Source: Pedobacter sp. FW305-3-2-15-E-R2A2
Lineage (GTDB): Bacteria; Bacteroidota; Bacteroidia; Sphingobacteriales; Sphingobacteriaceae
Length of the DNA stretch: 64,000 bases
Assembly: GCF_038446955.1 (NCBI RefSeq)
Contig: NZ_CP151803.1
Location: forward strand, 3,534,001-3,598,000
Direction: 5' to 3'
The translations under genes and the position numbers were made by a program. Positions 33,024 through 44,077 of this stretch are shown here, piece by piece. The notes beneath the pieces were generated by a model. That model was not told the origin of the DNA. It saw only the letters and a list, made by a program, of their open reading frames with translations, and did no database searches. Numbering within the stretch: the first letter of the stretch is position 1; each line of letters starts with the position of its first letter.

Positions 33024-36000
33024 ATGAAAAAGACTATACTTTATAAGGGAGTAATCGCCTGTGTTGTGCTTATTTTTCTCAGTTTTCAGGCAGGCGCCCA
33101 ATCCGTAACGAATTATACTTTTGCAGGCACAACTGGTACATTCACCGCCTTAACGAGCCCGAATGCAACCACCTGGACAGGCTCTACTGATGATGGTGTA
33201 TCCGCATTGATTCCAATAGGATTCGACTTCTGGTATATGGGCGTCAGGTATACCAATATATCTGCCAGTACCAATGGCTGGGTAGCCATGGGCAGTGTTC
33301 CTACAGATTTTGTATACACGAACAGCTTGTCTACCGGAGGTTCCCCAAGACCGGTAATCGCGCCTTTATGGGACGATCTGGACATCGTTTCCACAGCAAA
33401 CGTGACCTATAAAACCTCCGGAACGGCAGGTTCCAGAATCTTTACACTGCAATACCTGAATGTGAAATGGAATTACCTGGCCCTGGGGGCGGTCTGTTCC
33501 TTTCAGGTGAATTTCTATGAAAGCAGCGGTAAGGTGGAATATGTTTACCGATCAGATGCACTGGCGGCCTTGACGCCTTCCGCATCGATAGGACTAACAG
33601 CCACGGCAACAGGATCGGGAAATTACCTGTCGGTAAATAATGCCGGAACAAGCGCCAGCTCTACCGCTGAAGCGAGTGTGACGACAAAAAGAGTAACCGG
33701 AAGAACCTATACTTTTACGCCTCCCATTCCTACAGCACCAGGGAGCCTTAGCTTTACAGCCATAGGAAACCTGACGATGACACTCAATTGGACAGACCTT
33801 TCTACCAATGAACGGGGCTTTGTGATCTACCGCTCTACAGACGGAACAAATTATTCTTTTGTGAACCAGGTTGCTGCCGGAGTAACGAGCTCCGTACAAT
33901 CGGGATTAACCACAGGAACAACTTATTATTGGCGGGTGTTCGCCATCACAGAAGGAGGGCTGAGTACTGCTTTGAGCGGAAGCCAGGCGACCAGCTGTAA
34001 CGGACCGGTCATTTCCCAGTTTCCTTCCGGCCTGACTTCCTATTATAAGTTTGAAGGAAATGCAAACGATGCGGCAGGAAGCAATACAGGTACATTTCAG
34101 GGTGGAACTCCAGTGCAAACCACAGACCGTTACGGAATCAGTAATAAAGCATATACCTTAAACGGAACCACCAATTACCTATCTACAGCCATAGCCTATA
34201 CCAATCCAAGCACCTTTAGCGTCTCGGTCTGGTTTAAAACGAATACCACGATAGGCGGTGTGCTGGCCGGTTTTTCTTCCTTGCAAACCGGAACAGGGGG
34301 CAGCAGAGATCGTATGATTTACATGACAGGTACAGGATTGCTGTACTTCGGATTGGCACCGGGATCGGTAAAAAAATATGTGAATACCACGGCGGCTTAT
34401 AATGATGGCAACTGGCATATGGCCACAGCCACGCTGGGCGCAGGAGGCATGAAGTTATATGTTGATGGTAGTCTCGCCGCGAATGACCCAACGGTAACCA
34501 GCGGAGAAAGCTATACGGGTTATTGGAGAATCGGACATAACGATATCGCGACCTGGCCAGCTGAACCTGCCAGTCATTATTTTCAGGGCAGTCTGGATGA
34601 TGCAGTGTTGTATCAAAGAGAATTAAGTGCGTCGGAGATTGGAGTGCTGTACAATTCGGCAGATGGTGCGGGCAGCAATGCTCCGGTCTGTGCCGGATCT
34701 TCCTTAAACCTGACCGCAACTACGGTTTCCGGAGCAAGTTATTCCTGGACGGGGCCAAATAGCTTTAGCTCTGCTTTACAGAATCCGGTGATCACTTATT
34801 CTGCGGCTTATGCAGGAACTTATACGGTACAGGTGACCATTCCGGGTTGTGCGGTACCTACGATTGCCTATGTAAGGGTATTGTCTACAGGCAACACCGG
34901 ACAGTGGACAGGAAATGTCAGCACCGATTGGGCTACAGCGGCAAATTGGTGTGATGGCGTGGTGCCGACTTCAACAACGGACGTGGTCATTACTTCCGGA
35001 GCGACAAGAATGCCCACAATCAGCACGAGTGTGAGCAGCAGAAGCCTGACGATCAATAGCGGGGCAACCCTGACGCTAACAGGCGCAGGAACTTTAAACG
35101 TGGCTGGAACGCTAACCAACAATGGCACGTTTACCAATACCGGAACGGTTAATTTTAACGGAACCAGCGGACAGCAAACTTTTGCAGGCATCAGCTCCTT
35201 CTTTAATTTGACAGCAAGCAATAGCACAGGACTGCTTTTGCCTGCCGCAACTACAATTAGCAACAACCTGACGATTGCCGCAGGAATCCTGAATGCCAAT
35301 AATTTCAACCTGACGGTGACCGGAAACTGGATCAATAATGTGAACAGCACGGCATTTACCGCAGGAACCGGAACGGTAACTTTCAACAGCAGTAATGCCC
35401 AAAGTATCGCCGGAACCGCATCGACTACCTTTAACAACCTCACGATCCTGAATACAGGAAATACAGTAAGCTTAGGGATCAATCAGATCATCAGCGGAAA
35501 CCTGTCGGTCAGCACCGGTACTTTGGATCTTGCTACTTTTACGGCCAATCGTGCCACTGCAGGTGGAATACTTACAGTAGCAAACAATGCGACACTGAAG
35601 ATTGGCGGAACGAATACCTATCCCACAAACTACAGTACAAATACATTGGTGGTGGCGAGTACCGTAGAATACTCAGGAACCAACCAGACCGTATCAAATC
35701 AAAGTTATGGAAACCTCAGACTGAGCAGTTCCTCGGGAGCAGCAGTGAAAACATTTCCGGCTACGGCGATGACAGTGCTGGGAAATCTGATTAGTGTACA
35801 GGGAGCAGGTACTGCTGTAAGCTACACGGCAGGAGCTGCTGTGACGGTGACAGGAAACATATCCATAGGAGCGGGCACGACTTTTAACGGAGCAAGCTTC
35901 AGTCAAAATATCGGCGGAAATTGGGCAAATGCCGGGACCTTTAACGGAAATACAGGAACAGTGGTATTTACAGGAGCAGGGACCACAGTAAGCGGTGCAG

Positions 36001-39000
36001 GCACTCAAAATTTCAATAACCTGACCGTAGCGGCTTCCATGGTGGCTTTCTCTGCCGAAGGGCTGAGCTTAACAGGAAATTTAGCCACTACCGGGGCCGG
36101 ATCTTTTACCCAGGCTTCGGGAGGAACTTTAACGATGAGCGGAACGGGAACGACCATGAGCGGAACGGATATTTCACCGGATAACCTGAACATTACGGGT
36201 ACGGTGACTACAGCTTCCTCCATCATCCTTACAGGAAATCTTACCGTAAGCGGCACTTTTACGGCTAGTGCAGGGACGCTTACCATGAGCGGAACAACAA
36301 AAACCATTTCCGGAGCAGGGGGCAAAACTTTTTACCTGTTGTCGGTTACAGGAACGGTCAGTACAGCTGTCAGTTTCAGTATTTCCTCCGGACTTAGCGT
36401 ATATGGAAGTCTGACGGGAACAGCAGGAACAGCCACTTTTACAGGAACCTCAACCTTGAGTGGTACGGCAAATCTGTTCAATACAACAATCAACGGAACT
36501 TCTTTGCAGTTGTCGGCAAATGCTGTCCTTGGAGTGGCAGGAGCATTGACCCTTACCGCAGGAACATTAAATGTAAGTTCTACACCGAATACCGTGAATT
36601 TTAATGGAAGCGGAGCGCAAAGCATCAATGCGCTTACTTATAGCAATTTAACTTTTTCTACCGGGGGCACTAAAACTGCTGCCGGAGGGATCACGGTAAA
36701 TAACGACATTACGATTGGCACAGGAACAACCTTTGTCTCGGGAAACTTTACCCATTCCATTTACAACAACTGGAACAACAACGGGACTTTCACGGCAGGA
36801 ACAGGTACGGTTCAGTTTTTGGGATCACAGAATTCCAACATCAGCGGAGCAACGACTTTTAACATACTTACGGTAAATAATTCGGCGGCCACAGTAGCGG
36901 TAACCTTATTGAGCAATGTTTCTGTGGCAACGGTGAACATGACCCTCGGAACGCTCCTTACCGGAACAAATACCCTGACGATTACCACTACCCGGACAGG
37001 AAATGGCATTATCCTGGGTACGATTACCAGAAACCATTCGTTTGCGGCATTGACAGCCTATGCTTTTGAAGGCCCAAACAACCTGATCACATTCACCCTT
37101 CCAGTTGGGATCAACAGTGTAACGGTATCTGTGGCAACCGGTGCGATCAGTGATTTTCCTTTTGGCGGATCGATCAGCAGAGTCTATAACATTACCGTGC
37201 CTTCAGGAACCTATGTAGGCGCCACGCTGAGGCTTCATTATGAAGATGCGGAACTGAATGGCAACGCAGAGGCAACGATGGCACTGTGGCGTTACAATGG
37301 CTCTTCATGGAACTCCAGCGGTAAAACATCAAACGATGCGACAGCAAACTATGTAGAACAAACTTTGTTACTCGACATTTCGAACCGCTGGACACTTTCG
37401 GCAAGTGCCAATGTGGTGCAGTGGAACGGAAGTGTAAGCAGCGACTGGAATACGGTGGCGAACTGGACGGTGACTCAGGGCTCGGCATCCAGACCTCCTG
37501 CAGCCACAGATGTGGTCAACCTGGGAACAGTCACCTTTACCAATCAGCCGGTGATCAGCACTGCCGTTACGGTCAGAAATATCAATTTTGGAAGTGCAAA
37601 GGCCGTATCACTTTCCCTGGCATCGGGTGGTTCGTTAAGCTCCACGGCGGTAAAAGGAGACTGGTCTGCAAATGCGACCCATAGCATCGATGCAGGAAAC
37701 CAAACGGTAACCATAGGGGGTGAACTGGCACTGAGCGATGGCACCAGCGGACATGCCATTAACCTGAGCATCGGGACAGGAAGCGTAACAGTGGCCGGTG
37801 ACCTGACCGAAAGCGGAGGGGCGAACATTACGTTTAATGGCGCCGGAAACCTGAGTGTCGGCGGCGATTTTAATTACTCGTCCGGCGTCTTTACCGCCGG
37901 AACAGGTACAGTGACTTATTCGGGCAGTTCGAACCAGGTATTGGGGGTTGTAAATTACAACCACCTTGCCATCAATAACAGTGCAGCTCATATCGCGGTT
38001 GGAAGTGCACTTTCTGTAAACGGAAACCTGACCGTGACCGCCGGAGAACTGGACAACAACGCGGTAATGACCATCGCCGGAAATGTCAGCATTGCCGCTT
38101 CTGCCATACTTCAGAACAACAGCACCTTACTGGTAGGTGGAAACTGGACCAATGCAGGTACTTATAATTCCAGCGCTTCCGGAACAAGTGTGATCTTTAA
38201 TGGAGCAGGAACACAGTCGATTTCTGCCAGTACTTTCAATAACCTGGAAATCAATAAACCTGTAGGATCTCTGGCAGTCCTCACCGGGGATGTGACCTTA
38301 AAGGGAAATCTGACAGGAACCTCGGGAACACTGGACATCAAATCCTTCTTCTTTAACAGGGATGTGGCCGGTGGAACGGCAACGATTGCAGATGCCGGGA
38401 CATTGATTATCGGAGCGGATAATGCGCCCAATAAGTTTGCAAATTATGTACTGGGCACAGGCAGTACGGTCGTTTTTAATGGTTTGAGCACGCAGCACCT
38501 GCTGTTACCGGGACTGGTTTACGGAAACATTACCTTCAGCAATGCCGGACTTAAATCATTGCTGACCCCAATTTCGATAAAAGGCAAGTTACAGATAGAC
38601 AACGGGGCGACACTGGACGGAGGATCAAATACCATTAGCTTAAATGGCGATTGGCTCAATAACGGCACATTTACGCCTTCCACGAGTACGGTGCTCTTTA
38701 CAGGGACCACCAAAAATATTACCGGAAATACCACCTTCAATAAGGTCACTGTTCCGGGCAGTTATACGATCTTAAATGATGTGACCTTTAACGGTTTGCT
38801 GAACATCACAAGTACGGGTTCATTGAGCGGAGGATCAACGATCAATACGACAATGAATGGTGACCTGATCAATAGCGGAACGTTATTTACCTTAGGTACG
38901 ACCACTTTTACCGGAAATGTAGTACAAACAGTGAGTCTGATCAATGCGGTGCAAACAGTAGCGATGACGGTGAATTTTAACGGGACCGTCTCTCCGGTGC

Positions 39001-42000
39001 TGAACTCTACTTCGGCACCACAGTTTGGTTTTTTAAACATCAACAATACCGGAGGCGTATTCCCAAGTGTAGGCTGGACAGTGCAGTTTGCTTTCACTGT
39101 AGGCTCGGGTGCTTTATTTAGCGGTAGCAGTTCTACACATAATTTTCTGGGATCAGTAACGAATAACGGAACCATTTCAAGTTCCGGAACACTGAATTTT
39201 GTCCCTGCAACCACCGCAACGATCAATCTTGGAACGAATTTCTCCAGTACCGGAACGGTTGTATTTGGTGGAGCGGGAGCAGTCACCATGGCCGGAACTC
39301 CGGTCAGCATGAAGGATGTATTGGTGTCCAATACCAATGCGGCAGGAATCAGTCCTTCTTCCAACTGGACGCTGACAAATAACCTGAGCATCGGTACAGG
39401 TGCGATCCTGAATGGAAGTACAAGAACCTACCTGATTGCAGGAAACATCATCAATAACGGAACCTTAAATGCAGGAACTTCTACTTTTAGCCTTAACGGC
39501 TCGGCGATTCAGGACATTTATTCTCCTTCCGCATTTTATAAACTGACACTCAACAATATCGGAGGAACGGTGAGCATCTCTTCAAATGTAACGGTAAATG
39601 ATGCGCTGACCTTCACGCTGGGAAAAATACAAACAGGCTCATTTATCGTGATTCAACCTGCTTCAGGATCGGTTAGCGGAGCGGCACAACTGACCGGATG
39701 GGTCAATGGGAATTTCCGGAAAAATATAGCGACAGGTACTACAGGCAAGGTCTTTGAAATTGGAAATGCAACGAATTACCTTCCTGTTTCCCTTAGTTTT
39801 ACTGGTGTAAGCACTGCCGGAGACCTTACCGTATCGACTGTTGCAGGAGACCATCCGAGTATCGGCAATTCCAAGATTAACGGGGCAAAAAGCGTAAACC
39901 GCTACTGGACGATGAGCAATAGCGGAATCGTCTTTACTACGGTAAATGCAACGCTGAACTACCTGGCCGCAGATGTAGATGCAGGTGCAAATACCAATGC
40001 TTTTGTATTGGGCGGGTATGCGGATGGTGCCTGGGTATACCCAATGGTAGGATCGGTTACGGCAACGAGTCTGACCGCTTCGGGCCTGACGGCATTCGGT
40101 GATTTTCAGATCGGAGAGCTGACCATTTACATCAAAACATGGGATGGTGGAGCAGGAACGGCCAATTGGGGCGATGCGGCAAACTGGAATACAGACGGTG
40201 TGCCTTCGGTAACAGACAATGTACAGCTCACAGGACCTTATGTGATCAATATCAATGTGGCAGCAGTGACCAAAGACCTGATCCTAAGTGATCCGGGACT
40301 GGTGCTGACCACCAATGCCGGAAACTCTTTATCGGTATCCGGAAACATGACGCTTGCTGCAGGAACATTCAATACGGCCGCCTCATTTCCAACCGTTACA
40401 GGCTTGATCGACCTTTCGGGAGGAACAGTTGGATTTACAGGATCTTCTGCTCAGACGATTCCCGCTTATAATTATTATAACCTGAGCAGCAGCGGTACCG
40501 GGGCAAGGGTATTCGCCTCGACAGGAACAATCGGCATTGCCAATACTTTTAGTCCGGGAACAAATGCTTATACAGTTACAGGAAGTACGGTCGACTATAA
40601 TGGTCCTGGGACACAAACCATAGCAGCTGCTGCTTACAACCAGCTGACCTTGAGCAACGGAGGACTGAAATCCTTTTCTTCCGGTGTAACGGGGATTGCA
40701 GGAACCATAACCGTGACTCCACCTGCAACCGCAGATGCGGTAGCAAATGCAGGGACTATCAGTTATAACGGTACTTCGGCTCAGACGGTACTGTCTATGA
40801 ACTATTACAATCTGGATGGCGCAAATGCAGCAGGGTTAACCTTGCTGGATGCGAACCTGAGCAATAACCTCAGTGTGAGTACCGGAACAATGAGCATCGG
40901 AAACAGCGCCACTGTACAGAAAATTACCGTAAACGGAAATCTGACGGTTGCCAGCGGAGCAACATTTGGCGTTTCCGCTTCTTCAGATGCCATACATTTA
41001 TTAACCATAGGAGGGAATGTGGTCAACAGCGGAACCTTTAACCTTCGCCCGGATGCGAACAGCCTTTGTAATGTGATTTTTAATAAGAATGGAAATCAAA
41101 CCGTTTCCGGAACAGGGGGGGTGACTTCCTTTAATAACATTACCACAAATATGGGATCGGTAAACACCAATTCTCTGGAAGTAAGTGCTGCAGGTTTCTC
41201 TGCACCAAATGGTTTTCTGACGCTTAACAATGGTTCATTTAACCTGAACAATTCCGGATTAACCATCAGTCCGTTTTTGGCCGATATTACCGATGTTCCT
41301 TATCTTATTCCTGCCACAGCGGGCTTATGGGTAAATGCAGGAACGATCAATTCTGCGAATATGAACTGGACCATTGCCGGACAGGTTAAGGTGACAGGAG
41401 GCACGATGAACATCGGAAATCTGGCCGGTAACCATGCATTGACTCTCGATCAGGCCCGTGTTACCATAAGCAGTGGAAATCTCAATTTTGCTTCGGCTAT
41501 CGGTAATCCGGCGGCAGCATGGCAATATGAAATGCAGGGCGGACAAACGACCCTGAATACTGCAGGAAGTACTACTGCCGGGCTGGCACCTTTCCATATG
41601 GATGCTGCCGGAGCTGCCTTCAGCATGTCGGGGGGAACCCTGCTGATCCAGAATTCAGGAGGAACAGCAGGGCAGAACCTGGGCTATACCAACCTGAGTA
41701 CAGGAGGAACAGGTTTTACCGGCGGTACCTTACAAATGGGAAATGGTTCTACTGCTGCCGCGACGACAATGAACATCAACACCTCCAATCCGATCTACAA
41801 CCTGACCGTAGGAAGCAGCAATACCACTGTGCCATTACAGTCGGCATTAACCGTAAGCAACAATGTGACCGTCACTGCCGGAACACTGGACATCAGTACC
41901 AGGACTTTAAAAATAGGTGGAAACATCAGCAACAGCGGAAGTTTTATCGTAAGCAATGGGATGATTGAAATGAACGGTTCAACACTTCAAAGCATTCCGG

Positions 42001-43547
42001 CGGCGGCGTTTACAGGGAACCTGATTAAAAACCTGAAGATTGACAATGCTGCAGGAGTAAATCTGGGCGGGCCATTAAGTCTGACTGACATTCTACTCCT
42101 GAGCAATGGCCAGTTCAGCTCAGCAGGCAACCTGACCTTATTGTCGTCGGCTACCCAAACGGCACTGATTGACGGAAGTGGGGCTGGTTCGGTGTCCGGA
42201 AATATCACAATGCAGCGTTACCTGATTGCCGGTTTTGGCTATAAATATTTTAGTCCGCCTGTACAGAACGCGACCGTGAACAGCTTTGCATCTACAGTAG
42301 ACCTCAATGCGACCTTTCCGAATTTTTACAATTATATCGAAGACAAAGTGAGCAGTGGATTTACGTCCTATACCAATCCGGCAAATCCTTTAGTTCCTTT
42401 ACAAGGCTATGCTGCTGACTTTGGTTCTTCTATGGTGCAAAAAACGGTAAGTATGGACGGCCTGGCAAACAACGGGGCAATGTCTGCCACTTTGTACAAC
42501 CATAATCAGCTGTATACCCAGGGATTTAACCTGGTCGGAAACCCTTATCCATCACCCATCAACTGGGATGCGGCATCGGGTTTAACCAGGACAAATATCG
42601 ATAACGCAGTCTACTTCTTTAATTCAGGTACAGTGAGTCAGTACACTGGTGCTTACAGCACTTATATCAACGGAGTTTCCAGTGATGGGATTGCAGGTCC
42701 GATCATTGCCTCCATGCAGGGATTCTTTGTCCATGTTTCTGATGGCAGTTATCCGGTTACCGGAACGTTGGCCATGAACAACAATGTGAGGGTAAATGAC
42801 TTGTCGCCGGTTTTCCATAAATCCATGGCTGCGCATATGGATGCACAACAGGCTGTTCCGCGGATGTTACTGAGATTAAGTGCAGGTTTCGCTGACCACA
42901 GCAATTCTTCCGACCCATTGGTCTTGTATTCTAACCAGGGAGCAAGGAAGAATTTCGACAAAGAACGGGATGCGATCAAACTGATGAACATCGACGAGCT
43001 CTTACCGAATGTCTACTCCATCGGGGCCGATGCCTCTAAACTCGTAGTGAAAGCGCTGGAAGGAGTGGACACCAGCACAGTAATCCCTCTCGGTATCGAA
43101 ACCCACAGAGATGGAAATGTAGTGTTTAACCTGCGTAACCTGGAAAACTGGCCCGCAGGACTGAATCTTTACCTCAGGGATACCGTAACAGGCATCAATC
43201 AGGACCTGCAGCGGAACCCGGTATATACCGTAAACCTGAAGAAGGGCGTGCTGGAGAACCGCTTCTCTTTACGCACAATGGCCGCTAAAGATGTGATAGA
43301 TGGCAGTGGGGATGTTTATACTGTTTTCGGTTCCAACGGGGGTTTGTTTTTAAGGATAAAGCTGATGGATGATCAATCCGGCTATCTGCTGATCAGCAAT
43401 GTATTAGGACAGGTAATCTCACGTAAAAAGATAGAAGGAAACGGGGTGTATCCGCTGGAACAGCTGACACCAAATATAGTCTACCTCGTTAGCTTTATTA
43501 CCACTAAAAAGACACATACTACTAAAGTACAAATCACTGGAAAATGA
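33024..43547 (+). CDS. Giant 3507-aa surface protein with LamG domain and T9SS type A sorting domain
   Basis: A signal peptide (to about AGAQS, residue 26) is followed by an N-terminal beta domain (FDFWYMGVRYTNISASTNGW). Next come a fibronectin III domain (about 236-325), a LamG/concanavalin-like domain (about 335-545, YYKFEGNANDAAG ... YVDGSLAANDP) and an Ig-like domain. More than 2500 residues of Gly/Thr/Asn-rich repeats follow, with the recurring pattern T-x-x-G-N-(L/W)-x-N-x-G-T-(F/L) and F-x-G-x-x-x-Q-(S/T)-I, as in filamentous beta-helix adhesins. The last 80 residues (SGYLLISNVLGQVISRKKIEG and a final Lys-rich strand) fit a T9SS type A sorting domain. It is probably exported by T9SS and attached or released by PorU. 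It lies inside a chaperone-usher-like operon, overlapping the next gene by 4 nt. A seven-G run at 41115-41121 lies in the coding region. Confidence 0.85.
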   Translation: MKKTILYKGVIACVVLIFLSFQAGAQSVTNYTFAGTTGTFTALTSPNATTWTGSTDDGVSALIPIGFDFWYMGVRYTNISASTNGWVAMGSVPTDFVYTNSLSTGGSPRPVIAPLWDDLDIVSTANVTYKTSGTAGSRIFTLQYLNVKWNYLALGAVCSFQVNFYESSGKVEYVYRSDALAALTPSASIGLTATATGSGNYLSVNNAGTSASSTAEASVTTKRVTGRTYTFTPPIPTAPGSLSFTAIGNLTMTLNWTDLSTNERGFVIYRSTDGTNYSFVNQVAAGVTSSVQSGLTTGTTYYWRVFAITEGGLSTALSGSQATSCNGPVISQFPSGLTSYYKFEGNANDAAGSNTGTFQGGTPVQTTDRYGISNKAYTLNGTTNYLSTAIAYTNPSTFSVSVWFKTNTTIGGVLAGFSSLQTGTGGSRDRMIYMTGTGLLYFGLAPGSVKKYVNTTAAYNDGNWHMATATLGAGGMKLYVDGSLAANDPTVTSGESYTGYWRIGHNDIATWPAEPASHYFQGSLDDAVLYQRELSASEIGVLYNSADGAGSNAPVCAGSSLNLTATTVSGASYSWTGPNSFSSALQNPVITYSAAYAGTYTVQVTIPGCAVPTIAYVRVLSTGNTGQWTGNVSTDWATAANWCDGVVPTSTTDVVITSGATRMPTISTSVSSRSLTINSGATLTLTGAGTLNVAGTLTNNGTFTNTGTVNFNGTSGQQTFAGISSFFNLTASNSTGLLLPAATTISNNLTIAAGILNANNFNLTVTGNWINNVNSTAFTAGTGTVTFNSSNAQSIAGTASTTFNNLTILNTGNTVSLGINQIISGNLSVSTGTLDLATFTANRATAGGILTVANNATLKIGGTNTYPTNYSTNTLVVASTVEYSGTNQTVSNQSYGNLRLSSSSGAAVKTFPATAMTVLGNLISVQGAGTAVSYTAGAAVTVTGNISIGAGTTFNGASFSQNIGGNWANAGTFNGNTGTVVFTGAGTTVSGAGTQNFNNLTVAASMVAFSAEGLSLTGNLATTGAGSFTQASGGTLTMSGTGTTMSGTDISPDNLNITGTVTTASSIILTGNLTVSGTFTASAGTLTMSGTTKTISGAGGKTFYLLSVTGTVSTAVSFSISSGLSVYGSLTGTAGTATFTGTSTLSGTANLFNTTINGTSLQLSANAVLGVAGALTLTAGTLNVSSTPNTVNFNGSGAQSINALTYSNLTFSTGGTKTAAGGITVNNDITIGTGTTFVSGNFTHSIYNNWNNNGTFTAGTGTVQFLGSQNSNISGATTFNILTVNNSAATVAVTLLSNVSVATVNMTLGTLLTGTNTLTITTTRTGNGIILGTITRNHSFAALTAYAFEGPNNLITFTLPVGINSVTVSVATGAISDFPFGGSISRVYNITVPSGTYVGATLRLHYEDAELNGNAEATMALWRYNGSSWNSSGKTSNDATANYVEQTLLLDISNRWTLSASANVVQWNGSVSSDWNTVANWTVTQGSASRPPAATDVVNLGTVTFTNQPVISTAVTVRNINFGSAKAVSLSLASGGSLSSTAVKGDWSANATHSIDAGNQTVTIGGELALSDGTSGHAINLSIGTGSVTVAGDLTESGGANITFNGAGNLSVGGDFNYSSGVFTAGTGTVTYSGSSNQVLGVVNYNHLAINNSAAHIAVGSALSVNGNLTVTAGELDNNAVMTIAGNVSIAASAILQNNSTLLVGGNWTNAGTYNSSASGTSVIFNGAGTQSISASTFNNLEINKPVGSLAVLTGDVTLKGNLTGTSGTLDIKSFFFNRDVAGGTATIADAGTLIIGADNAPNKFANYVLGTGSTVVFNGLSTQHLLLPGLVYGNITFSNAGLKSLLTPISIKGKLQIDNGATLDGGSNTISLNGDWLNNGTFTPSTSTVLFTGTTKNITGNTTFNKVTVPGSYTILNDVTFNGLLNITSTGSLSGGSTINTTMNGDLINSGTLFTLGTTTFTGNVVQTVSLINAVQTVAMTVNFNGTVSPVLNSTSAPQFGFLNINNTGGVFPSVGWTVQFAFTVGSGALFSGSSSTHNFLGSVTNNGTISSSGTLNFVPATTATINLGTNFSSTGTVVFGGAGAVTMAGTPVSMKDVLVSNTNAAGISPSSNWTLTNNLSIGTGAILNGSTRTYLIAGNIINNGTLNAGTSTFSLNGSAIQDIYSPSAFYKLTLNNIGGTVSISSNVTVNDALTFTLGKIQTGSFIVIQPASGSVSGAAQLTGWVNGNFRKNIATGTTGKVFEIGNATNYLPVSLSFTGVSTAGDLTVSTVAGDHPSIGNSKINGAKSVNRYWTMSNSGIVFTTVNATLNYLAADVDAGANTNAFVLGGYADGAWVYPMVGSVTATSLTASGLTAFGDFQIGELTIYIKTWDGGAGTANWGDAANWNTDGVPSVTDNVQLTGPYVININVAAVTKDLILSDPGLVLTTNAGNSLSVSGNMTLAAGTFNTAASFPTVTGLIDLSGGTVGFTGSSAQTIPAYNYYNLSSSGTGARVFASTGTIGIANTFSPGTNAYTVTGSTVDYNGPGTQTIAAAAYNQLTLSNGGLKSFSSGVTGIAGTITVTPPATADAVANAGTISYNGTSAQTVLSMNYYNLDGANAAGLTLLDANLSNNLSVSTGTMSIGNSATVQKITVNGNLTVASGATFGVSASSDAIHLLTIGGNVVNSGTFNLRPDANSLCNVIFNKNGNQTVSGTGGVTSFNNITTNMGSVNTNSLEVSAAGFSAPNGFLTLNNGSFNLNNSGLTISPFLADITDVPYLIPATAGLWVNAGTINSANMNWTIAGQVKVTGGTMNIGNLAGNHALTLDQARVTISSGNLNFASAIGNPAAAWQYEMQGGQTTLNTAGSTTAGLAPFHMDAAGAAFSMSGGTLLIQNSGGTAGQNLGYTNLSTGGTGFTGGTLQMGNGSTAAATTMNINTSNPIYNLTVGSSNTTVPLQSALTVSNNVTVTAGTLDISTRTLKIGGNISNSGSFIVSNGMIEMNGSTLQSIPAAAFTGNLIKNLKIDNAAGVNLGGPLSLTDILLLSNGQFSSAGNLTLLSSATQTALIDGSGAGSVSGNITMQRYLIAGFGYKYFSPPVQNATVNSFASTVDLNATFPNFYNYIEDKVSSGFTSYTNPANPLVPLQGYAADFGSSMVQKTVSMDGLANNGAMSATLYNHNQLYTQGFNLVGNPYPSPINWDAASGLTRTNIDNAVYFFNSGTVSQYTGAYSTYINGVSSDGIAGPIIASMQGFFVHVSDGSYPVTGTLAMNNNVRVNDLSPVFHKSMAAHMDAQQAVPRMLLRLSAGFADHSNSSDPLVLYSNQGARKNFDKERDAIKLMNIDELLPNVYSIGADASKLVVKALEGVDTSTVIPLGIETHRDGNVVFNLRNLENWPAGLNLYLRDTVTGINQDLQRNPVYTVNLKKGVLENRFSLRTMAAKDVIDGSGDVYTVFGSNGGLFLRIKLMDDQSGYLLISNVLGQVISRKKIEGNGVYPLEQLTPNIVYLVSFITTKKTHTTKVQITGK

Positions 43548-44074
43548 GGAAGCTAAAAATATCCATATACGGTATGATGCTACCGGTCCTGTTACTGGTT
43601 GCTGTATCTTCAAAGGCACAGCGTAAATTCGCTGCACTGGGGCCGGAAAATCCTCCGAGACCGGTGGTGATCTATGTGAACCCTGCACAGGGACTGCAGT
43701 TCGGTGCCTTTTATCAGGGCGCTACCGGCGGATCGGTGATCATTTATCCCAATGGATCGAGGTCGACCACCGGAACTGTGATTCAGACGAATCAGGGCGT
43801 GTCTTTTTCACCTGCGATTTTTGAAGTGGATGCAGAGCCCGGTACACTCGTCACGATTGTTAACGGTCCGGATGTGACCCTGAATGGCAGCAATGGAGGA
43901 ACCATCACCTTACATATCGGAAGTTCCGATCCTGCAAGTCCTTTCATTGCCACTCAGACTTCACCGGGAAGAACACAAATCAGGATCGGCGGAACTTTAA
44001 CCCTGACCAATCCTTTGGCCAATCCACCCGGAAATTATAGCGGTACTTTTTCTGTGACTTTTATACAACCCTGA
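43544..44074 (+). CDS. Second DUF4402 pilin-like protein
   Basis: This 176-aa secreted protein has a signal peptide ending at SSKAQ (about residue 26). The mature domain fits DUF4402: NPAQGLQFGAFYQGATGGSV (the M/L-x-F-G-x block), YPNGSRSTTG, LNGSNGGTITLHIG and a terminal strand SGTFSVTFIQP. It differs clearly from the first DUF4402 protein, so the two are not a recent duplication; one could be a tip or anchor subunit. The ATG overlaps the giant gene's stop (ATGA), and the usher-like gene starts 3 bp after its stop. That tight packing argues for co-assembly of the giant protein, the DUF4402 proteins and the usher. Confidence 0.8.
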   Translation: MRKLKISIYGMMLPVLLLVAVSSKAQRKFAALGPENPPRPVVIYVNPAQGLQFGAFYQGATGGSVIIYPNGSRSTTGTVIQTNQGVSFSPAIFEVDAEPGTLVTIVNGPDVTLNGSNGGTITLHIGSSDPASPFIATQTSPGRTQIRIGGTLTLTNPLANPPGNYSGTFSVTFIQP

Positions 44075-44077
44075 TCT

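Noticed and set aside
34234..42991. Numerous minus-strand open frames opposite the 3507-aa surface protein
   Set aside because: They are shadows of the repeat-rich coding strand, with no starts in context, no recognisable domains and many Cys/Ser or Val/Pro-biased translations.
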